A stretch of 64,000 nucleotides of DNA from Myxococcota bacterium (GCA_022842935.1 JALHOP010000007.1:1-64000), one strand, 5' to 3'; shown: positions 6,779 through 16,315, numbered from the stretch's first letter. The notes: generated by a model not told the origin, from the letters alone. Program-made: numbers and translations.

Positions 6779-7789
6779 CAGCTTGACGCACGTGAATCCG
6801 TTACGGCGGAGCACCTCCCAGCCGCGTCGCGCCCGCGCGCCGCTTTTGCAGTAGAGCACGACCTCTTGGCCGCCCAGCTCGGCGAGACGCTCGTGAAGCT
6901 CCGAGAGAGGCAGATGGACTGCGCCCTCGAAGTGCCCAGCCGCGAACTCGTGGGCGTCACGGACGTCGACGAGCAAGGCGCCACGAGCGTCGTCGACGAT
7001 GTCAGAGGGCAGCGGACAGGGAGGCACATCGACGCGATGGCGGACTGGTCCACAACTTGGACAATCGAGACGCTTGGCGAATCGTAGCTCGTGCATCGTT
7101 AGCGCTAGCGCATCAACAACCAAGAGGCGGCCGATGAGCGGCTCGCCGATGCCCAATAACAGCTTGAGCGTCTCGTTCGCTTGAAGGGTACCGAGCATGC
7201 CGGGCAAGACGCCCAGCACACCGTCTTCGGCGCACGAAGGCACCAGACCCTCTGCGGGGGGCTCGCTGAACAAGCAGCGGTAGCAGGGCCCCCGGTCGGG
7301 GGCGAAGACAGTGACCTGGCCTTCGAAGCGCAAGATGCTCGCGTGGACGACCGGCTTGTTCGCCGCGACACAGGCGTCGTTGATGAGATATCGCGTGGCG
7401 AAGTTGTCGCTTGCGTCGACGACGACGTCGCACGCAAGCACAAGCGCCGCCGCGTTCTCCTCCGTCAGGTGCGTGGCGTGGGTTTCAACCTCGATGAGCG
7501 GGTTCACGTCGCGCAGACGCGCGCGTGCGCTCTCGACTTTGGAAACACCGATGCTCGATACACCATGCACGACCTGGCGATGCAGATTGCTCGCGTCGAC
7601 CGTATCCCCGTCGACGAGCGTCATGTGGCCGACCCCCGCTGCGGCGAGGTAGAGCGCGACTGGTGAGCCGAGGCCCCCGACTCCGATGAGCAAGACGCGG
7701 CTTTGCTTGAGCTTGAGCTGACCTCTGTCGCCGACCTCGGGCAGCGCGAGGTGCCGGGCGTAGCGCTTGCGTTCGTCTGGCGTCAGCAT
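6758..7789 (-). CDS. moeB: MoeB/ThiF-type adenylyltransferase fused to rhodanese
   Basis: A 343-residue E1-like enzyme that adenylates the C-terminus of a small ubiquitin-like sulfur carrier (MoaD or ThiS type). The nucleotide motif is LLIGVGGLGSPVALYLA near residue 37. Zinc-binding cysteine pairs are CYRC and CPSC. The C-terminal rhodanese domain (about 260-343) has the active loop YCKSGARARRG, whose Cys can carry the persulfide that becomes the thiocarboxylate. The MoeB-rhodanese fusion is the MoeZ/MOCS3 layout and serves molybdopterin, thiamine or cysteine synthesis. No sulfur-carrier gene lies nearby, so the pathway cannot be fixed from context. Confidence 0.9.
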   Translation of the reverse strand: MLTPDERKRYARHLALPEVGDRGQLKLKQSRVLLIGVGGLGSPVALYLAAAGVGHMTLVDGDTVDASNLHRQVVHGVSSIGVSKVESARARLRDVNPLIEVETHATHLTEENAAALVLACDVVVDASDNFATRYLINDACVAANKPVVHASILRFEGQVTVFAPDRGPCYRCLFSEPPAEGLVPSCAEDGVLGVLPGMLGTLQANETLKLLLGIGEPLIGRLLVVDALALTMHELRFAKRLDCPSCGPVRHRVDVPPCPLPSDIVDDARGALLVDVRDAHEFAAGHFEGAVHLPLSELHERLAELGGQEVVLYCKSGARARRGWEVLRRNGFTCVKLLRRGFE

Positions 7790-7881
7790 GCGCGCGAGAA
7801 CCTAACGCCGCTGCGCATTGCTGTCGACCCAGCGCAAGGCGGTTGCGCTAGGGCGGGCGGATACGCGACACGTGGGACGCT

Positions 7882-8661
7882 ATGTTCCCCATCTATCCGA
7901 GCCTCCCGCGTCCTCTCCTGTTTGGGCACCGGGGCGCCAGCATGCACGCGCCCGAGAACACAATGGACGCCTTCGAGCTTGCTCTTCGGCAAGGCGCGAA
8001 CGTCCTCGAGCTCGACGTCCACCTCACGCGGGACGGCGAGGTCGTCGTCATGCACGACGCCACTGTCGACCGCACGACCAACGGCAAAGGCGCTGTTCGC
8101 GACATGTCCTACGCCGAGATCGCCGCGCTCGACGCCGGCTACACGTTCGTCAATCGCAGTGGCCACCCTGTATTCCGTGGTCGCGGGGCGGAGGTGCCGC
8201 GCCTTCGGGATGTGCTGCAAGCGTTCCCGCGTGCGGGATTCAATATCGAGCTGAAAGCCTCCGGCATGGTTCAGCCGACGCTGCGACTCCTCGATCGCTT
8301 AAAGCCCGAGAACCTCGTCCTCACCGCTGGAGCGGATGCCATCATGCGCGAGCTCGAAGAAGGTAAGCCCTCCTTTGCCCTCGGGATGTCCGGGTCCCAG
8401 TGCCGTGCCATGGTCGATGGCGCCAAGAAGGGGAAGGCCCCAGCAGAGCTCCGTGGCCGTGCCGCGCAGGTCCCGCCGCGTTACTGGCTCAAGCGCATCG
8501 TCACCAAGCGGTTCGTCGATGTGGCCCACGACGGAGGCGTTGAGGTCCACGTCTGGACCATCAACGACCCGCGTAAGGCCGCGACCCTGCTCGCATTGGG
8601 CATCGATGGCATCATGAGCGACGACCCGGGGGCCCTGGTCGACGTGGTACGTCAGCGTTGA
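7882..8661 (+). CDS. Glycerophosphodiester phosphodiesterase
   Basis: A 259-residue cytoplasmic TIM-barrel enzyme that splits glycerophosphodiesters into glycerol-3-phosphate and an alcohol. The catalytic pair is seen in GHRGASMHAPENTM and LELDVHLTRDGEVVVMHD, with the two His residues and the Glu/Asp metal ligands of the family. IDGIMSDDPGAL near the end is the typical closing motif. No signal peptide, so it is UgpQ-like rather than the periplasmic GlpQ type. It is followed after 49 bases by orn on the same strand. Confidence 0.9.
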   Translation: MFPIYPSLPRPLLFGHRGASMHAPENTMDAFELALRQGANVLELDVHLTRDGEVVVMHDATVDRTTNGKGAVRDMSYAEIAALDAGYTFVNRSGHPVFRGRGAEVPRLRDVLQAFPRAGFNIELKASGMVQPTLRLLDRLKPENLVLTAGADAIMRELEEGKPSFALGMSGSQCRAMVDGAKKGKAPAELRGRAAQVPPRYWLKRIVTKRFVDVAHDGGVEVHVWTINDPRKAATLLALGIDGIMSDDPGALVDVVRQR

Positions 8662-8710
8662 CACGTCGACGTTTGTCACCCACAACGAAAAGCCAAGGAG
8701 TAACGCCCGA

Positions 8711-9262
8711 GTGAACGGACGCGAGCAGACCCTGGTGTGGATGGATCTCGAGATGACCGGTCTCGATCCCGAGACCTGCACCATCGTGCAGATGGCCATC
8801 ATCTTGACCGATACCGAGCTCAACGAGCTCGACGACCCGCTCGAGATCACCATCTGGCAGCCACCGTCAGCGCTCGAGACCATGACGCCCTACGTGCGCT
8901 CGATGCACGAGAAGAGTGGTCTGCTCGAGCAGATTCGCCGCTCGACCGTGTCGGTCGACGTCGCCGAGCACCGCGCCATGGAGCTTGTTAGCCACCACTG
9001 CAGCTACCGCACCGCGCGCCTCGCTGGTAACTCCATCCAGCAAGACCGACGCTTCCTGGTGAAATACATGCCGCGGCTCGAGGGCTACCTGCACTACCGC
9101 CAGGTCGACGTCTCGAGCATCAAGGAGCTCGCCGGCTATTGGTACGGGCTTCGCTACGAGAAGGCCGACGACGAAGGTGCAAAGCACACAGCGCTTTATG
9201 ACATTCGTCAGTCGATTGCCGAGCTCAAGTTCTATCGCGACCGCGTCTTCAAGGAGCGGTAA
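8711..9262 (+). CDS. orn: Oligoribonuclease
   Basis: A 183-residue DEDDh-family 3'-5' exonuclease that degrades two- to five-nucleotide RNAs and pGpG, the last step of RNA and cyclic-di-GMP turnover. The motifs WMDLEMTGLDPE (DxE), SIQQDRRFL and the final HTALYDIRQSI (Hx4D) are all present, so it should be active. The GTG start at 8711 is supported by an AAGGAG ribosome-binding site 11-16 bases upstream. The length is normal for Orn. Confidence 0.95.
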   Translation: MNGREQTLVWMDLEMTGLDPETCTIVQMAIILTDTELNELDDPLEITIWQPPSALETMTPYVRSMHEKSGLLEQIRRSTVSVDVAEHRAMELVSHHCSYRTARLAGNSIQQDRRFLVKYMPRLEGYLHYRQVDVSSIKELAGYWYGLRYEKADDEGAKHTALYDIRQSIAELKFYRDRVFKER

Positions 9263-9312
9263 GCCTGCGCTCCGCGCGGGCGTAGCAGGTTACAGCGGCT
9301 GCAACTGCTGGC

Positions 9313-9492
9313 CTAGCATCGATGGCCTTCAGCTTGCCACTTACGAACCGAACGCTCGGCTGCCTCGCCGAGCGCGACCATGTGTTCGCGGAGGCCAGGA
9401 GGCGCCGGTGGGAGGGCGGCCAGGTGAGCGACGGTTTCGCCAACCAGGGCCTCGACGCGTGCGTCGAACGCCTGCCGCGCACCCGCGAGCAT
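9313..9492 (-). CDS. Possible 59-residue small protein
   Basis: A short reverse-strand frame with good third-position G/C bias, MLAGARQAFDARVEALVGET to a C-terminal RSVRKWQAEGHRC. The sequence is alternately charged and hydrophobic, as expected for one or two amphipathic helices, and contains no repeats. The frame is open upstream to about 9560 without another ATG. No family is recognised. The stretch 9493-9684 between it and the next gene holds nothing else I can support. Confidence 0.35.
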   Translation of the reverse strand: MLAGARQAFDARVEALVGETVAHLAALPPAPPGLREHMVALGEAAERSVRKWQAEGHRC

Positions 9493-9684
9493 GGCGCTGG
9501 CCGTGGCTGAAGGGATGCCCGATGCCGCTAACGCGGTCTGCCTTGGCCTCGTCGACCGTCACCGACGTCGATGACGACGCTGCATCGAGGACTCTGTGTG
9601 AGGCACAGTTCGCCGCGTAGCTTGGATTACGGTTCCCCACGCAGTCGCTCCACGCGAGCCCTAGGAGTCGCGGCTGGTGCCGCA

Positions 9685-10047
9685 CTACGGGATCTTCAGT
9701 CGATCGATCGTGCACCACTCGCTGCCGCGAGCCCTCGCTGAAACCATGGCGAGGCCCGAGGGCAGTTCCGCCGTCCAAACCAGGCCGGTTGGGTTGTCGC
9801 ACACGGGTACTGAAGTCGGAGTGATGGACAGGAAGGCGCCGACCGTGGCGCCGGTCGTATCGCCGTACGTGAGCATGCCGCCGCAGCCCACGTTGACTTC
9901 GTCACCGTCGTCATCGCCGGCTTCATCGCTGTCGCCAGCTCTATCGCCGTCGTTGTTCGACCCATCGCGTGCCCGGTCTTCCGCACCGCCGGAACCGCAC
10001 GCCGCAACCACGATACAGGCAAGAAACGAAACGAAAGTGATTTTCAC
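9685..10047 (-). CDS. Small lipoprotein with acidic linker
   Basis: A 120-residue protein. Residues 1-17 are a lipoprotein signal ending VVAAC. It is followed by an Asp/Gly/Glu-rich linker (about 20-52) and a compact C-terminal domain with Cys residues (VGCGGML, VPVCDNP, SEWCTIDRL) that could form disulfides. Such acidic tethers are common in myxobacterial-type lipoproteins. The function is unknown. It lies 69 bases downstream of the ABC operon on the same strand and could be its last gene. Confidence 0.65.
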   Translation of the reverse strand: MKITFVSFLACIVVAACGSGGAEDRARDGSNNDGDRAGDSDEAGDDDGDEVNVGCGGMLTYGDTTGATVGAFLSITPTSVPVCDNPTGLVWTAELPSGLAMVSARARGSEWCTIDRLKIP

Positions 10048-10116
10048 AACGAGCGCTATCGCAGACTTGCGCTTCTGGCAGGGAGGTGTGGCGCCCTGCC
10101 ATTGCGACAGCTCGCG

Positions 10117-11085
10117 CTAGGGAGCGCTAGCCCGCGGCTCGCTCGTCGTCCCGTCCGCCATCACTTGCTTCGCGTCCTTGATGAGCATCTCGGCGGCGCT
10201 CTTGGCGACCAACACGCCGGTTGGAAAGCCGTTCGAGACGACTGGCGCTGTCTCGTTCGCGGCTTCGTAGACCTTCAGCGTGCGTTCCTTGCCGTCGTCG
10301 CCGCGGACGGTGACGGTCAGCTTGGCCTCGCCGCTGGGTGTCTCGCTTGCCTGGCTCAGCGCGCGCAAACGCAGCACCGCGTCAACCCAGCTGCTCGCTT
10401 TCTCGATCTTGGTGTCTGGCGAAGCCTTGTCCGCAAAATAGGACTGTGCGCGGTCCCCCGCGTTCTTGTGGATGAGCGTTCGCGAGGCGCCATCGGCGCT
10501 GACCGTGATTTGTTCGACGTGTTCGCGTAGCAGGTTCACCACCATCCGCTCGGTGACCGCGGCGCCACCGCCACGCAGCGGCTGGATCGCTTCTTGGGCG
10601 ACGAGGAAAACCTCACCCGTCGGCTGCCGCATATAGTAGCTGCCGGTGCCGAACGCCGCGTCGCCGACCTCGAGCTTCACCGCCTTGTCGCCGAAGTGAA
10701 GGACGAGAGACTGCGTCGGATTTTCGAGGCCCACTTCTTTGAGGCGCGGCCCGTCGACCTTGCCAAGCGACCGCTCGGCCCGTAGGGGCGCGAGGCGCTT
10801 GAGCAGCTCTTGACCCTTCTCGGTGACCGGGAAGCCGCTGATGTTGCGCTTCTCGTCCTTGGCGCTCTTCACCGAGGAGCTTACCGAGAGCTTGCCACCC
10901 TCGTTGGCGAGCTCGACGTGGTAGTTGCTTTCGTCCCACTCGACGCGCGTCAGTCGGTCGACTGAGCCCGCGACTACGACGATCCCGGCGTCGTACTTGC
11001 TGGTGGAGGGTTTCGTCCAAGCGGCGTAGGCGGCGACGCTAGCGACGAGAGCGAGGACGGCATGCCCAACGAGAGACTTGTCCAT
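10117..11085 (-). CDS. DUF4340 domain protein, Gld-type ABC accessory subunit
   Basis: A 322-residue protein with one N-terminal membrane anchor (LVGHAVLALVASVAAYAAW) and an extracytoplasmic DUF4340-type domain, recognised by SVDRLTRVEWDESNY, a repeated beta-strand pattern and GDAAFGTGSYYMR. Proteins of this type occur next to GldG-like subunits in myxobacteria and related groups, where their role is not known. It starts four bases after the preceding gldG-like stop; the AAGGAG that serves as its ribosome-binding site is made by the last codons of that gene. Last or second-last gene of the operon. Confidence 0.82.
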   Translation of the reverse strand: MDKSLVGHAVLALVASVAAYAAWTKPSTSKYDAGIVVVAGSVDRLTRVEWDESNYHVELANEGGKLSVSSSVKSAKDEKRNISGFPVTEKGQELLKRLAPLRAERSLGKVDGPRLKEVGLENPTQSLVLHFGDKAVKLEVGDAAFGTGSYYMRQPTGEVFLVAQEAIQPLRGGGAAVTERMVVNLLREHVEQITVSADGASRTLIHKNAGDRAQSYFADKASPDTKIEKASSWVDAVLRLRALSQASETPSGEAKLTVTVRGDDGKERTLKVYEAANETAPVVSNGFPTGVLVAKSAAEMLIKDAKQVMADGTTSEPRASAP

Positions 11086-11089
11086 GGCG

Positions 11090-12934
11090 TTACTCCTTCA
11101 TCTCGCGCGTGACGCGGCGTGACCTGCGACTGGCGGTGAGCCCCAAGCCGAGCACCGCGGCGGGCACGAGGAAGCTGGTGCCGTAGAACCACACCGTGTC
11201 CTTCTCTTTGCGATGGACGATGGCAACGTCCTTTTCGCTCTCTGGGAGACCGACGACCTGCTTGTCTTCGCCGGCGAGCCAGCGCAGGCCATCGACGAAG
11301 AACGTGTGATTGCCCTCGAGCGACATGACGATGCCCGTCGCGGCGAGGTCGCTGTCCCCGGTGACGATCGCGCGGGCGACACCCGGCGTCTTCCCTTCTT
11401 CCGTTTTGGCGGCCGCATAGTGACCCTCGATGGCGACCGCCACGTCGTGCGGCTCGCGCTTCTCTCCCTCGTCGAGCTTGTTGTTGCGGTTCGCGTCCTC
11501 CCACGAGTCGCTCATACTGCGCAGGGTCGGCGACACCGAGAGAGCGGGGGGCGCATCGGGCTTCTTCACGACGCTGCCCGCGTTGATGAAGACCAAGGGA
11601 AGGCGACCAAACGCCTTGCCGAGCGTTGGGACCGAGTCGTGCGAGGCGACGTTGTTCGAGGCCCAGAAGTACGGCGACTCGCCGCGATCGGGGAGTCGTA
11701 CCAGGTTCTTGTCGTTCGCGAGAGGCACTCCGGTGATTTTGACGCCAAGCATGTCGGCGATCGGCTGCGCCACAGCCGCGTCATCCGGATCGACCATGAC
11801 CAGCATCCGACCGCCGCGCTCGAGGTAGCCGCGCAGCGCATCGAGCTCGCCCTGCAACAGGGCGCGTGTCGGACCGGCGACGACCACGAGGGTCGCGTTC
11901 TCGGGTACGCCGGTGCCCGCGCCGCCCTCGGCAACGCTAAGGCGCTCGACGCTGAAGCCTTGGGACTCGAGCAAGGTGCGAAAATCGGCGAGCGTCGCGC
12001 GTCCATCGGTGGACTGCACCGAGTAGTCACGCTCACCGTGGCCAGTCGTGAAGTATGCGAGCCGCGGCGGACGAACCGCCTTGAGAAGCCGGTTGTGAAA
12101 GTCGACGTCGAGGGTCTTCAACGCGTTGCGGGCGTTGTCGAGCTCGACCTCGGTCTTGATCTGTTCGTTGCGCCCGTTCGCCCGTACGATGATGAATCCG
12201 TTGTTGCGGACTTTGAGCTCCTTGGCGAGCTCGATGTCGAGGGCCTGGTCGACGACCCGGACCGTGACGCGGTCGGAAGCGGCCGCCACAGCATCGACGT
12301 AGGTCTGGACGTGGTCGAGTACCTCGTTGGCCTGCGGATAGAACAACAACACCTCGACCGGCACCGTGAGGCTACGGGCGAGACCGAGAGTCGCTTCGCT
12401 CGGCCGCGTGGTCTTGAAGTACGAGAGGTCGACTTTGTGGTTCCATACGTTGGCTGCGTAGTTGACGCCCGCGAACGCGATGACCGCGAGCACGACGATG
12501 CGGGCAGCGCGGGCTCCCGCCACGACACGGTAGGTCTCCACCATGCCGGCGCGCTCGGTCGAAGCCACCGCGCGCTCCATGGCGACGGCGGGCGCGATGG
12601 CCAGCAGCAAAAGTGCTGGCCAGACCACTTGGATGATGGTCTGAGCGCTACCAGCGGGAACGAGCGCGATGTCCTTCGTTTGTGCGAAGTAGAGGAGAAC
12701 CGCCGCCGCTGCGACCATGTAGTGCAAGAGGATCCGCAGGTAGGCACCGCGGGCATCTCCGCTTGCGCGGACGTAGCGCATTGCCGATGTGCCGATCGCC
12801 GCGAGGAGTAGCAAACCTCCGGCCGAAAGGGTCACGACCCGGGCTGTTTCGGTGAGGACGCGCTCGCCAATGTAGAGCAACACGAGCGCTGCGGGCATCA
12901 AGATGAGGGGAAGACGTTTTTGCATGATGATCAT
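11090..12934 (-). CDS. GldG-like ABC transporter auxiliary protein
   Basis: A protein of about 614 residues with four or five N-terminal membrane segments (within residues 8-165) and a large exported domain of the GldG/ABC_transp_aux type, marked by LARSLTVPVEVLLFYPQ, AYFTTGHGERDY, LVVVAGPTRALLQGELDALR and a closing membrane helix (FLVPAAVLGLGLTASRRSRR). GldG partners GldA and GldF in gliding Bacteroidetes, and homologues elsewhere have unknown cargo. I chose the ATG at 12934, which overlaps the permease stop as ATGA. Confidence 0.85.
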   Translation of the reverse strand: MIIMQKRLPLILMPAALVLLYIGERVLTETARVVTLSAGGLLLLAAIGTSAMRYVRASGDARGAYLRILLHYMVAAAAVLLYFAQTKDIALVPAGSAQTIIQVVWPALLLLAIAPAVAMERAVASTERAGMVETYRVVAGARAARIVVLAVIAFAGVNYAANVWNHKVDLSYFKTTRPSEATLGLARSLTVPVEVLLFYPQANEVLDHVQTYVDAVAAASDRVTVRVVDQALDIELAKELKVRNNGFIIVRANGRNEQIKTEVELDNARNALKTLDVDFHNRLLKAVRPPRLAYFTTGHGERDYSVQSTDGRATLADFRTLLESQGFSVERLSVAEGGAGTGVPENATLVVVAGPTRALLQGELDALRGYLERGGRMLVMVDPDDAAVAQPIADMLGVKITGVPLANDKNLVRLPDRGESPYFWASNNVASHDSVPTLGKAFGRLPLVFINAGSVVKKPDAPPALSVSPTLRSMSDSWEDANRNNKLDEGEKREPHDVAVAIEGHYAAAKTEEGKTPGVARAIVTGDSDLAATGIVMSLEGNHTFFVDGLRWLAGEDKQVVGLPESEKDVAIVHRKEKDTVWFYGTSFLVPAAVLGLGLTASRRSRRVTREMKE

Positions 12935-13659
12935 CCGCGCCAACGGCGCGCTTCGAGGGCTCGCGTGGCGGCGAGCAACGCAACGTAAGAGAGGCTCACG
13001 TAGAAGACGACGTCAGCGACGCTGACCAAGCCCTTCTGGAACGGCCGGAAGTGCTTGTCATGAATCGACAGGTACGCGAGCACGTCCTCGAGGGGCGGCG
13101 TGGTGAGACGCGCCAAGAGCCACAGGAGGATGAAGACCAGCACGACTCCAGTGCCCGCGATGGCGGCGATGAGCTGGTTGGGGGCGAGCGATGAACACAA
13201 CAAGCCGAGCGATACAGCCGCGGAGCCGATCAGCATGAGCCCCACGTAACCAGCCACCAGGTGGCCGGCGGAGATCTTGCCGTTCAACATGAGCAGGAGT
13301 GGCATATAGAGCGTGAGCGCGTTCATCACCGCGAGCAGCACGAGCGCCCCCAAGAATTTACCGAATACGATCTGCCAGTCGCGGATGGGAGACGTCGCGA
13401 GCAGAGTGAGCGTACCGGTTTGCCGTTCCTCGGCGATGAGGCGCATCGCGATGAAGATCGACGCCGCCATCGTCGTACCCGACGCGCACCAGAAGAAGTC
13501 CTGCAGCACCACCGAAGACAGGCGCTGGGACGGTCCAACCGCGACCGCGTTGAACAACAGGCCGTCGATGACGAGCGCGATCGTGATGATCACGTAGCCC
13601 AGTGGGGACCGCAGATAGTGAATGAGCTCGCGGCGGGTGATCCACCAAACGTTCGACAT
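12931..13659 (-). CDS. ABC-2 type permease (GldF-like)
   Basis: A 242-residue membrane protein with six predicted helices, beginning ITRRELIHYLRSPLGYVI, the standard GldF-type opening. The RQTGTLTLLATSPI loop is the coupling region seen in ABC-2 permeases. It pairs with the upstream ATPase gene (11-base gap) and overlaps the gldG-like gene by four bases. No substrate can be inferred from it alone. Confidence 0.87.
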   Translation of the reverse strand: MSNVWWITRRELIHYLRSPLGYVIITIALVIDGLLFNAVAVGPSQRLSSVVLQDFFWCASGTTMAASIFIAMRLIAEERQTGTLTLLATSPIRDWQIVFGKFLGALVLLAVMNALTLYMPLLLMLNGKISAGHLVAGYVGLMLIGSAAVSLGLLCSSLAPNQLIAAIAGTGVVLVFILLWLLARLTTPPLEDVLAYLSIHDKHFRPFQKGLVSVADVVFYVSLSYVALLAATRALEARRWRG

Positions 13660-13670
13660 GAATGACCTCG

Positions 13671-14612
13671 TTAGGCGGCGGCGCTCTGCGCGCGGTTACC
13701 GGTGAGTGTTAGGAAGATGCTCTCGAGCTCGAGTTGGACGCGTTCCATGCGCCTTAGCCCGAGCCCGGCGCCAATCAGCGATTGTGCCAACGCCTCTCGC
13801 GCGTCGTTTGCAAGCTCGAGAGTCGCGACGATGATTCCCCCCTCGTCACGCTCGATGGCCGTCTTGGTCACTGCACCGCTCTGGCGGACAGCGGCCTCGA
13901 AGGCGGCACGGGTGCCACGAACCTCGACCACGACCTTGGCGGCGCCCTGCACGTTACCTGCGAGCTCGGCCTCGGTGCCAATGGCTGCGATGCGGCCGCG
14001 GTTGATCACCACCAAACGGTCACAGGTCTCTTCGATTTCGTTCAAGATGTGACTCGAGACCAGCACGGTGTGGCGCTGTTTGAGCTTGCGGATCAGCGCC
14101 CGCATTTGAACCATCTGCTTGGGATCGAGCCCGGCGGTCGGCTCGTCGAGGACGATGAGCGCAGGTCGGTGAACGATGGCCTGAGCGATACCCACGCGCC
14201 TCTGGAAGCCGTTCGATAGAGTGCCAATGAACTCGTTGCGGACGTCCGCGAGGTCGGTATCGGCGATTGCGGCATCGACATGGCCGGCGACGTCGACCTT
14301 CACGCCTTTGATGTGGGCGACGAAGGTTAGGTATTCGGCCACGCGCATCTCGGGATAAAGCGGCGGCACCTCCGGCAAGAAGCCAATACGGGCTCGTACC
14401 GCGTCGACGTTGGTCATGAGGTCGATGCCGTCGACGGAAATACGGCCGGCCGTCGGGAGGAGGACGCCCGCAAGCATTTTCAAGGTGGTCGTCTTTCCGG
14501 CGCCGTTCAGGCCCAGGAGTCCGACGACCTCGCCGGCCTCAATCGAGAAGCTCGCGTCTATGACCGCGGCGCGCTCACCGTAGTATTTGCTGACCTTATC
14601 GAGGACGATCAT
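13671..14612 (-). CDS. ABC transporter ATP-binding protein (GldA-like)
   Basis: A 313-residue ATPase and first gene of the operon. Walker A is GLNGAGKTTT (about residue 34), the signature is LSNGFQRRVGIAQ, Walker B is ALIVLDEPTAGLDP, and the His switch lies in VLVSSHI. The C-terminal extension (220-313) is of the kind found on ABC-2 exporter ATPases. With the downstream permease, GldG-like and DUF4340 genes it forms one exporter-like complex in the inner membrane. A divergent ppiD-like gene starts 120 bases away. Confidence 0.9.
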   Translation of the reverse strand: MIVLDKVSKYYGERAAVIDASFSIEAGEVVGLLGLNGAGKTTTLKMLAGVLLPTAGRISVDGIDLMTNVDAVRARIGFLPEVPPLYPEMRVAEYLTFVAHIKGVKVDVAGHVDAAIADTDLADVRNEFIGTLSNGFQRRVGIAQAIVHRPALIVLDEPTAGLDPKQMVQMRALIRKLKQRHTVLVSSHILNEIEETCDRLVVINRGRIAAIGTEAELAGNVQGAAKVVVEVRGTRAAFEAAVRQSGAVTKTAIERDEGGIIVATLELANDAREALAQSLIGAGLGLRRMERVQLELESIFLTLTGNRAQSAAA

Positions 14613-14732
14613 GATCTACCTCTTTTTCGCGCCGGTTTGGTTTCCATAGGCGCGGGGTGTCGCGCAAGAGGGGCTGCGAACGTGCGCGACGCTGTTGCCC
14701 GATGCGATGCCGCCGCGCTATAGCGCCGCCCC

Positions 14733-16301
14733 ATGCTCGAGTCGATGCGCAAGTATCATCAGTCGATTTTCATCTACATCGTGTTCGGTCTGCTCATTCT
14801 CGTCTTCGGCGTGAACTTCGGGCCCGGCTCGACTGGCTGCAACCCCTCACAGGGTAGCGATTATGCCGCCGTCGTGAACGGCGAGACCATCCCACGCGAG
14901 GAGTGGGCCCAGCACTACAACCGCCAGATCGACATGTACAAGCGCATGATGCAGGGCAGCCGTGACCTCGACGAGGCTTTCCTCGAGCGACTCGGTGTGC
15001 GCCAGACGGTCATGAACAACCTGGTCGGCGCGCGTCTGGTGGCTCAGGAAGCCAAGCGTCGTGGTATCGGCGTTTCCGACGACGAGCTCATCAAGTACCT
15101 GGCTGATGTTTACGGCGTAAAGGGCGAGGTCACGCCCCAGCAGTACCAAAACTGGGTGCAGCGCACGTTCGGCCTCACGGTCGACCGCTTCGAGGAGCAG
15201 ACCAAGAGCGAGCTCGCGGCGCAGAAGCTCGCGTCCATCGTCCAGGAAGGTGTCGACGTCAGCGACTCGGAGCTACGCGCGAGCTTCGTCAAGGAGCATG
15301 ACCGCGCGATGGCGACCTTCGTAAAGTTCGACCCGGATGCCTTGCCGAAGAGCGCGGTGAGCGCGGCGCAGGTGGACAAGCTGCTGGCCGAGAAGAGCGC
15401 CGACGTCGAGGCGCGCTACAAGAAAGACCAGTTCAAGTACAACACGCCCAAGCAGCAGCGGGTGCGCCAGATCGTCAAGAGTGTGGCGCAAGACGCGAGC
15501 GACGCGGACGTGCAGAAAGCGCGCGGCGCTTTGCTCGAGCTCAAGAGCCGCATCGACGGTGGAGCTGATTTCGCGGCGATCGCCAAAGAGCAATCAGACG
15601 ACGAGGCTACCAAAGACAAGGGTGGTGACATCGGCTACGTCTCGGCTGGCCAAATGGCGCGCGTCCTCGACGAGGCTGTGGCGAAGCTCAAGGCGGGTGA
15701 GATCACGGCCGAGCCGGTACGCACGCCGCGCGGCTTGTACCTTTTGCAGGTCAGCGAAATTCGCGAGGCGTCGCAAAAGCCGTTCGATGAGGTGAAGCGC
15801 GACGTCGCCCAGGCGATGCTCGCCGAGCAGCAGAGCGACGAAGCAGCGCAAACGGCGGCCAAGGCGTTCCTTGCCAAGCTCAAGGGCGGCGCCACGCTCG
15901 AATCCATCACGGTCGCCGAGTCCGAGGTGCGCGACCAGCCGCAAGCCGACGCGAAGCCAACCCGCCAAGAGACGCCTTGGGTCTTGAAGAGCCAAGAAGC
16001 CATCCCGCGCATCGGTGCCTCGAAAGAGCTGCACGACACCATCTTCGCCCTCACCAAGGAGGCGCCGCTGCCTGGCGACGCTTACAAGGTCGGCCGGTCG
16101 TACTACGTGGTCGTCTACAAGGACCGCGAGATCCCGGACGACGCAAAGTTCGCCGCCACCAAAGAGACACTGCGGCGCGATGCGCTCTCCGAGAAGCGTG
16201 ATCGCGTCTTCCGCGACTGGGTCGAGCACCTGCGCGAGAAAGCGACCGTCGAGGTCAACCCGGCGTTGATGCCGCAGGCTCCAGCCGAAGCGCGGGGCTA
16301 G
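14733..16301 (+). CDS. PpiD-like membrane-anchored peptidyl-prolyl isomerase
   Basis: A 522-residue protein with one N-terminal membrane anchor (SIFIYIVFGLLILVFGVNF, about residues 11-29) and a periplasmic part. SurA_N-type helices follow (about 45-190), then a parvulin domain (about 235-350) with QQRVRQIVKSV, DFAAIAKEQSDDEATKDKGG and GYVSAGQM, the classic PPIC motifs, and a second weaker parvulin-like segment near 390-490. PpiD helps fold proteins leaving the Sec channel. ATG at 14733; the ATG at 14745 is an alternative. Two hairpins follow the stop codon. Confidence 0.85.
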   Translation: MLESMRKYHQSIFIYIVFGLLILVFGVNFGPGSTGCNPSQGSDYAAVVNGETIPREEWAQHYNRQIDMYKRMMQGSRDLDEAFLERLGVRQTVMNNLVGARLVAQEAKRRGIGVSDDELIKYLADVYGVKGEVTPQQYQNWVQRTFGLTVDRFEEQTKSELAAQKLASIVQEGVDVSDSELRASFVKEHDRAMATFVKFDPDALPKSAVSAAQVDKLLAEKSADVEARYKKDQFKYNTPKQQRVRQIVKSVAQDASDADVQKARGALLELKSRIDGGADFAAIAKEQSDDEATKDKGGDIGYVSAGQMARVLDEAVAKLKAGEITAEPVRTPRGLYLLQVSEIREASQKPFDEVKRDVAQAMLAEQQSDEAAQTAAKAFLAKLKGGATLESITVAESEVRDQPQADAKPTRQETPWVLKSQEAIPRIGASKELHDTIFALTKEAPLPGDAYKVGRSYYVVVYKDREIPDDAKFAATKETLRRDALSEKRDRVFRDWVEHLREKATVEVNPALMPQAPAEARG

Positions 16302-16315
16302 ACCGCAACACGAGG

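Noticed and set aside
11213-12811. A 532-codon open frame antisense to the GldG-like gene
   Set aside because: High G/C at third positions on the true strand keeps the opposite frame open; the antisense product is Arg/His/Val-rich with no domain character.
10117-14612. A gliding-motility (Gld) machine
   Set aside because: The ABC operon resembles GldA/F/G, but no gliding-specific genes (GldJ, GldK-N, SprA types) are here, so only the transporter similarity is claimed.
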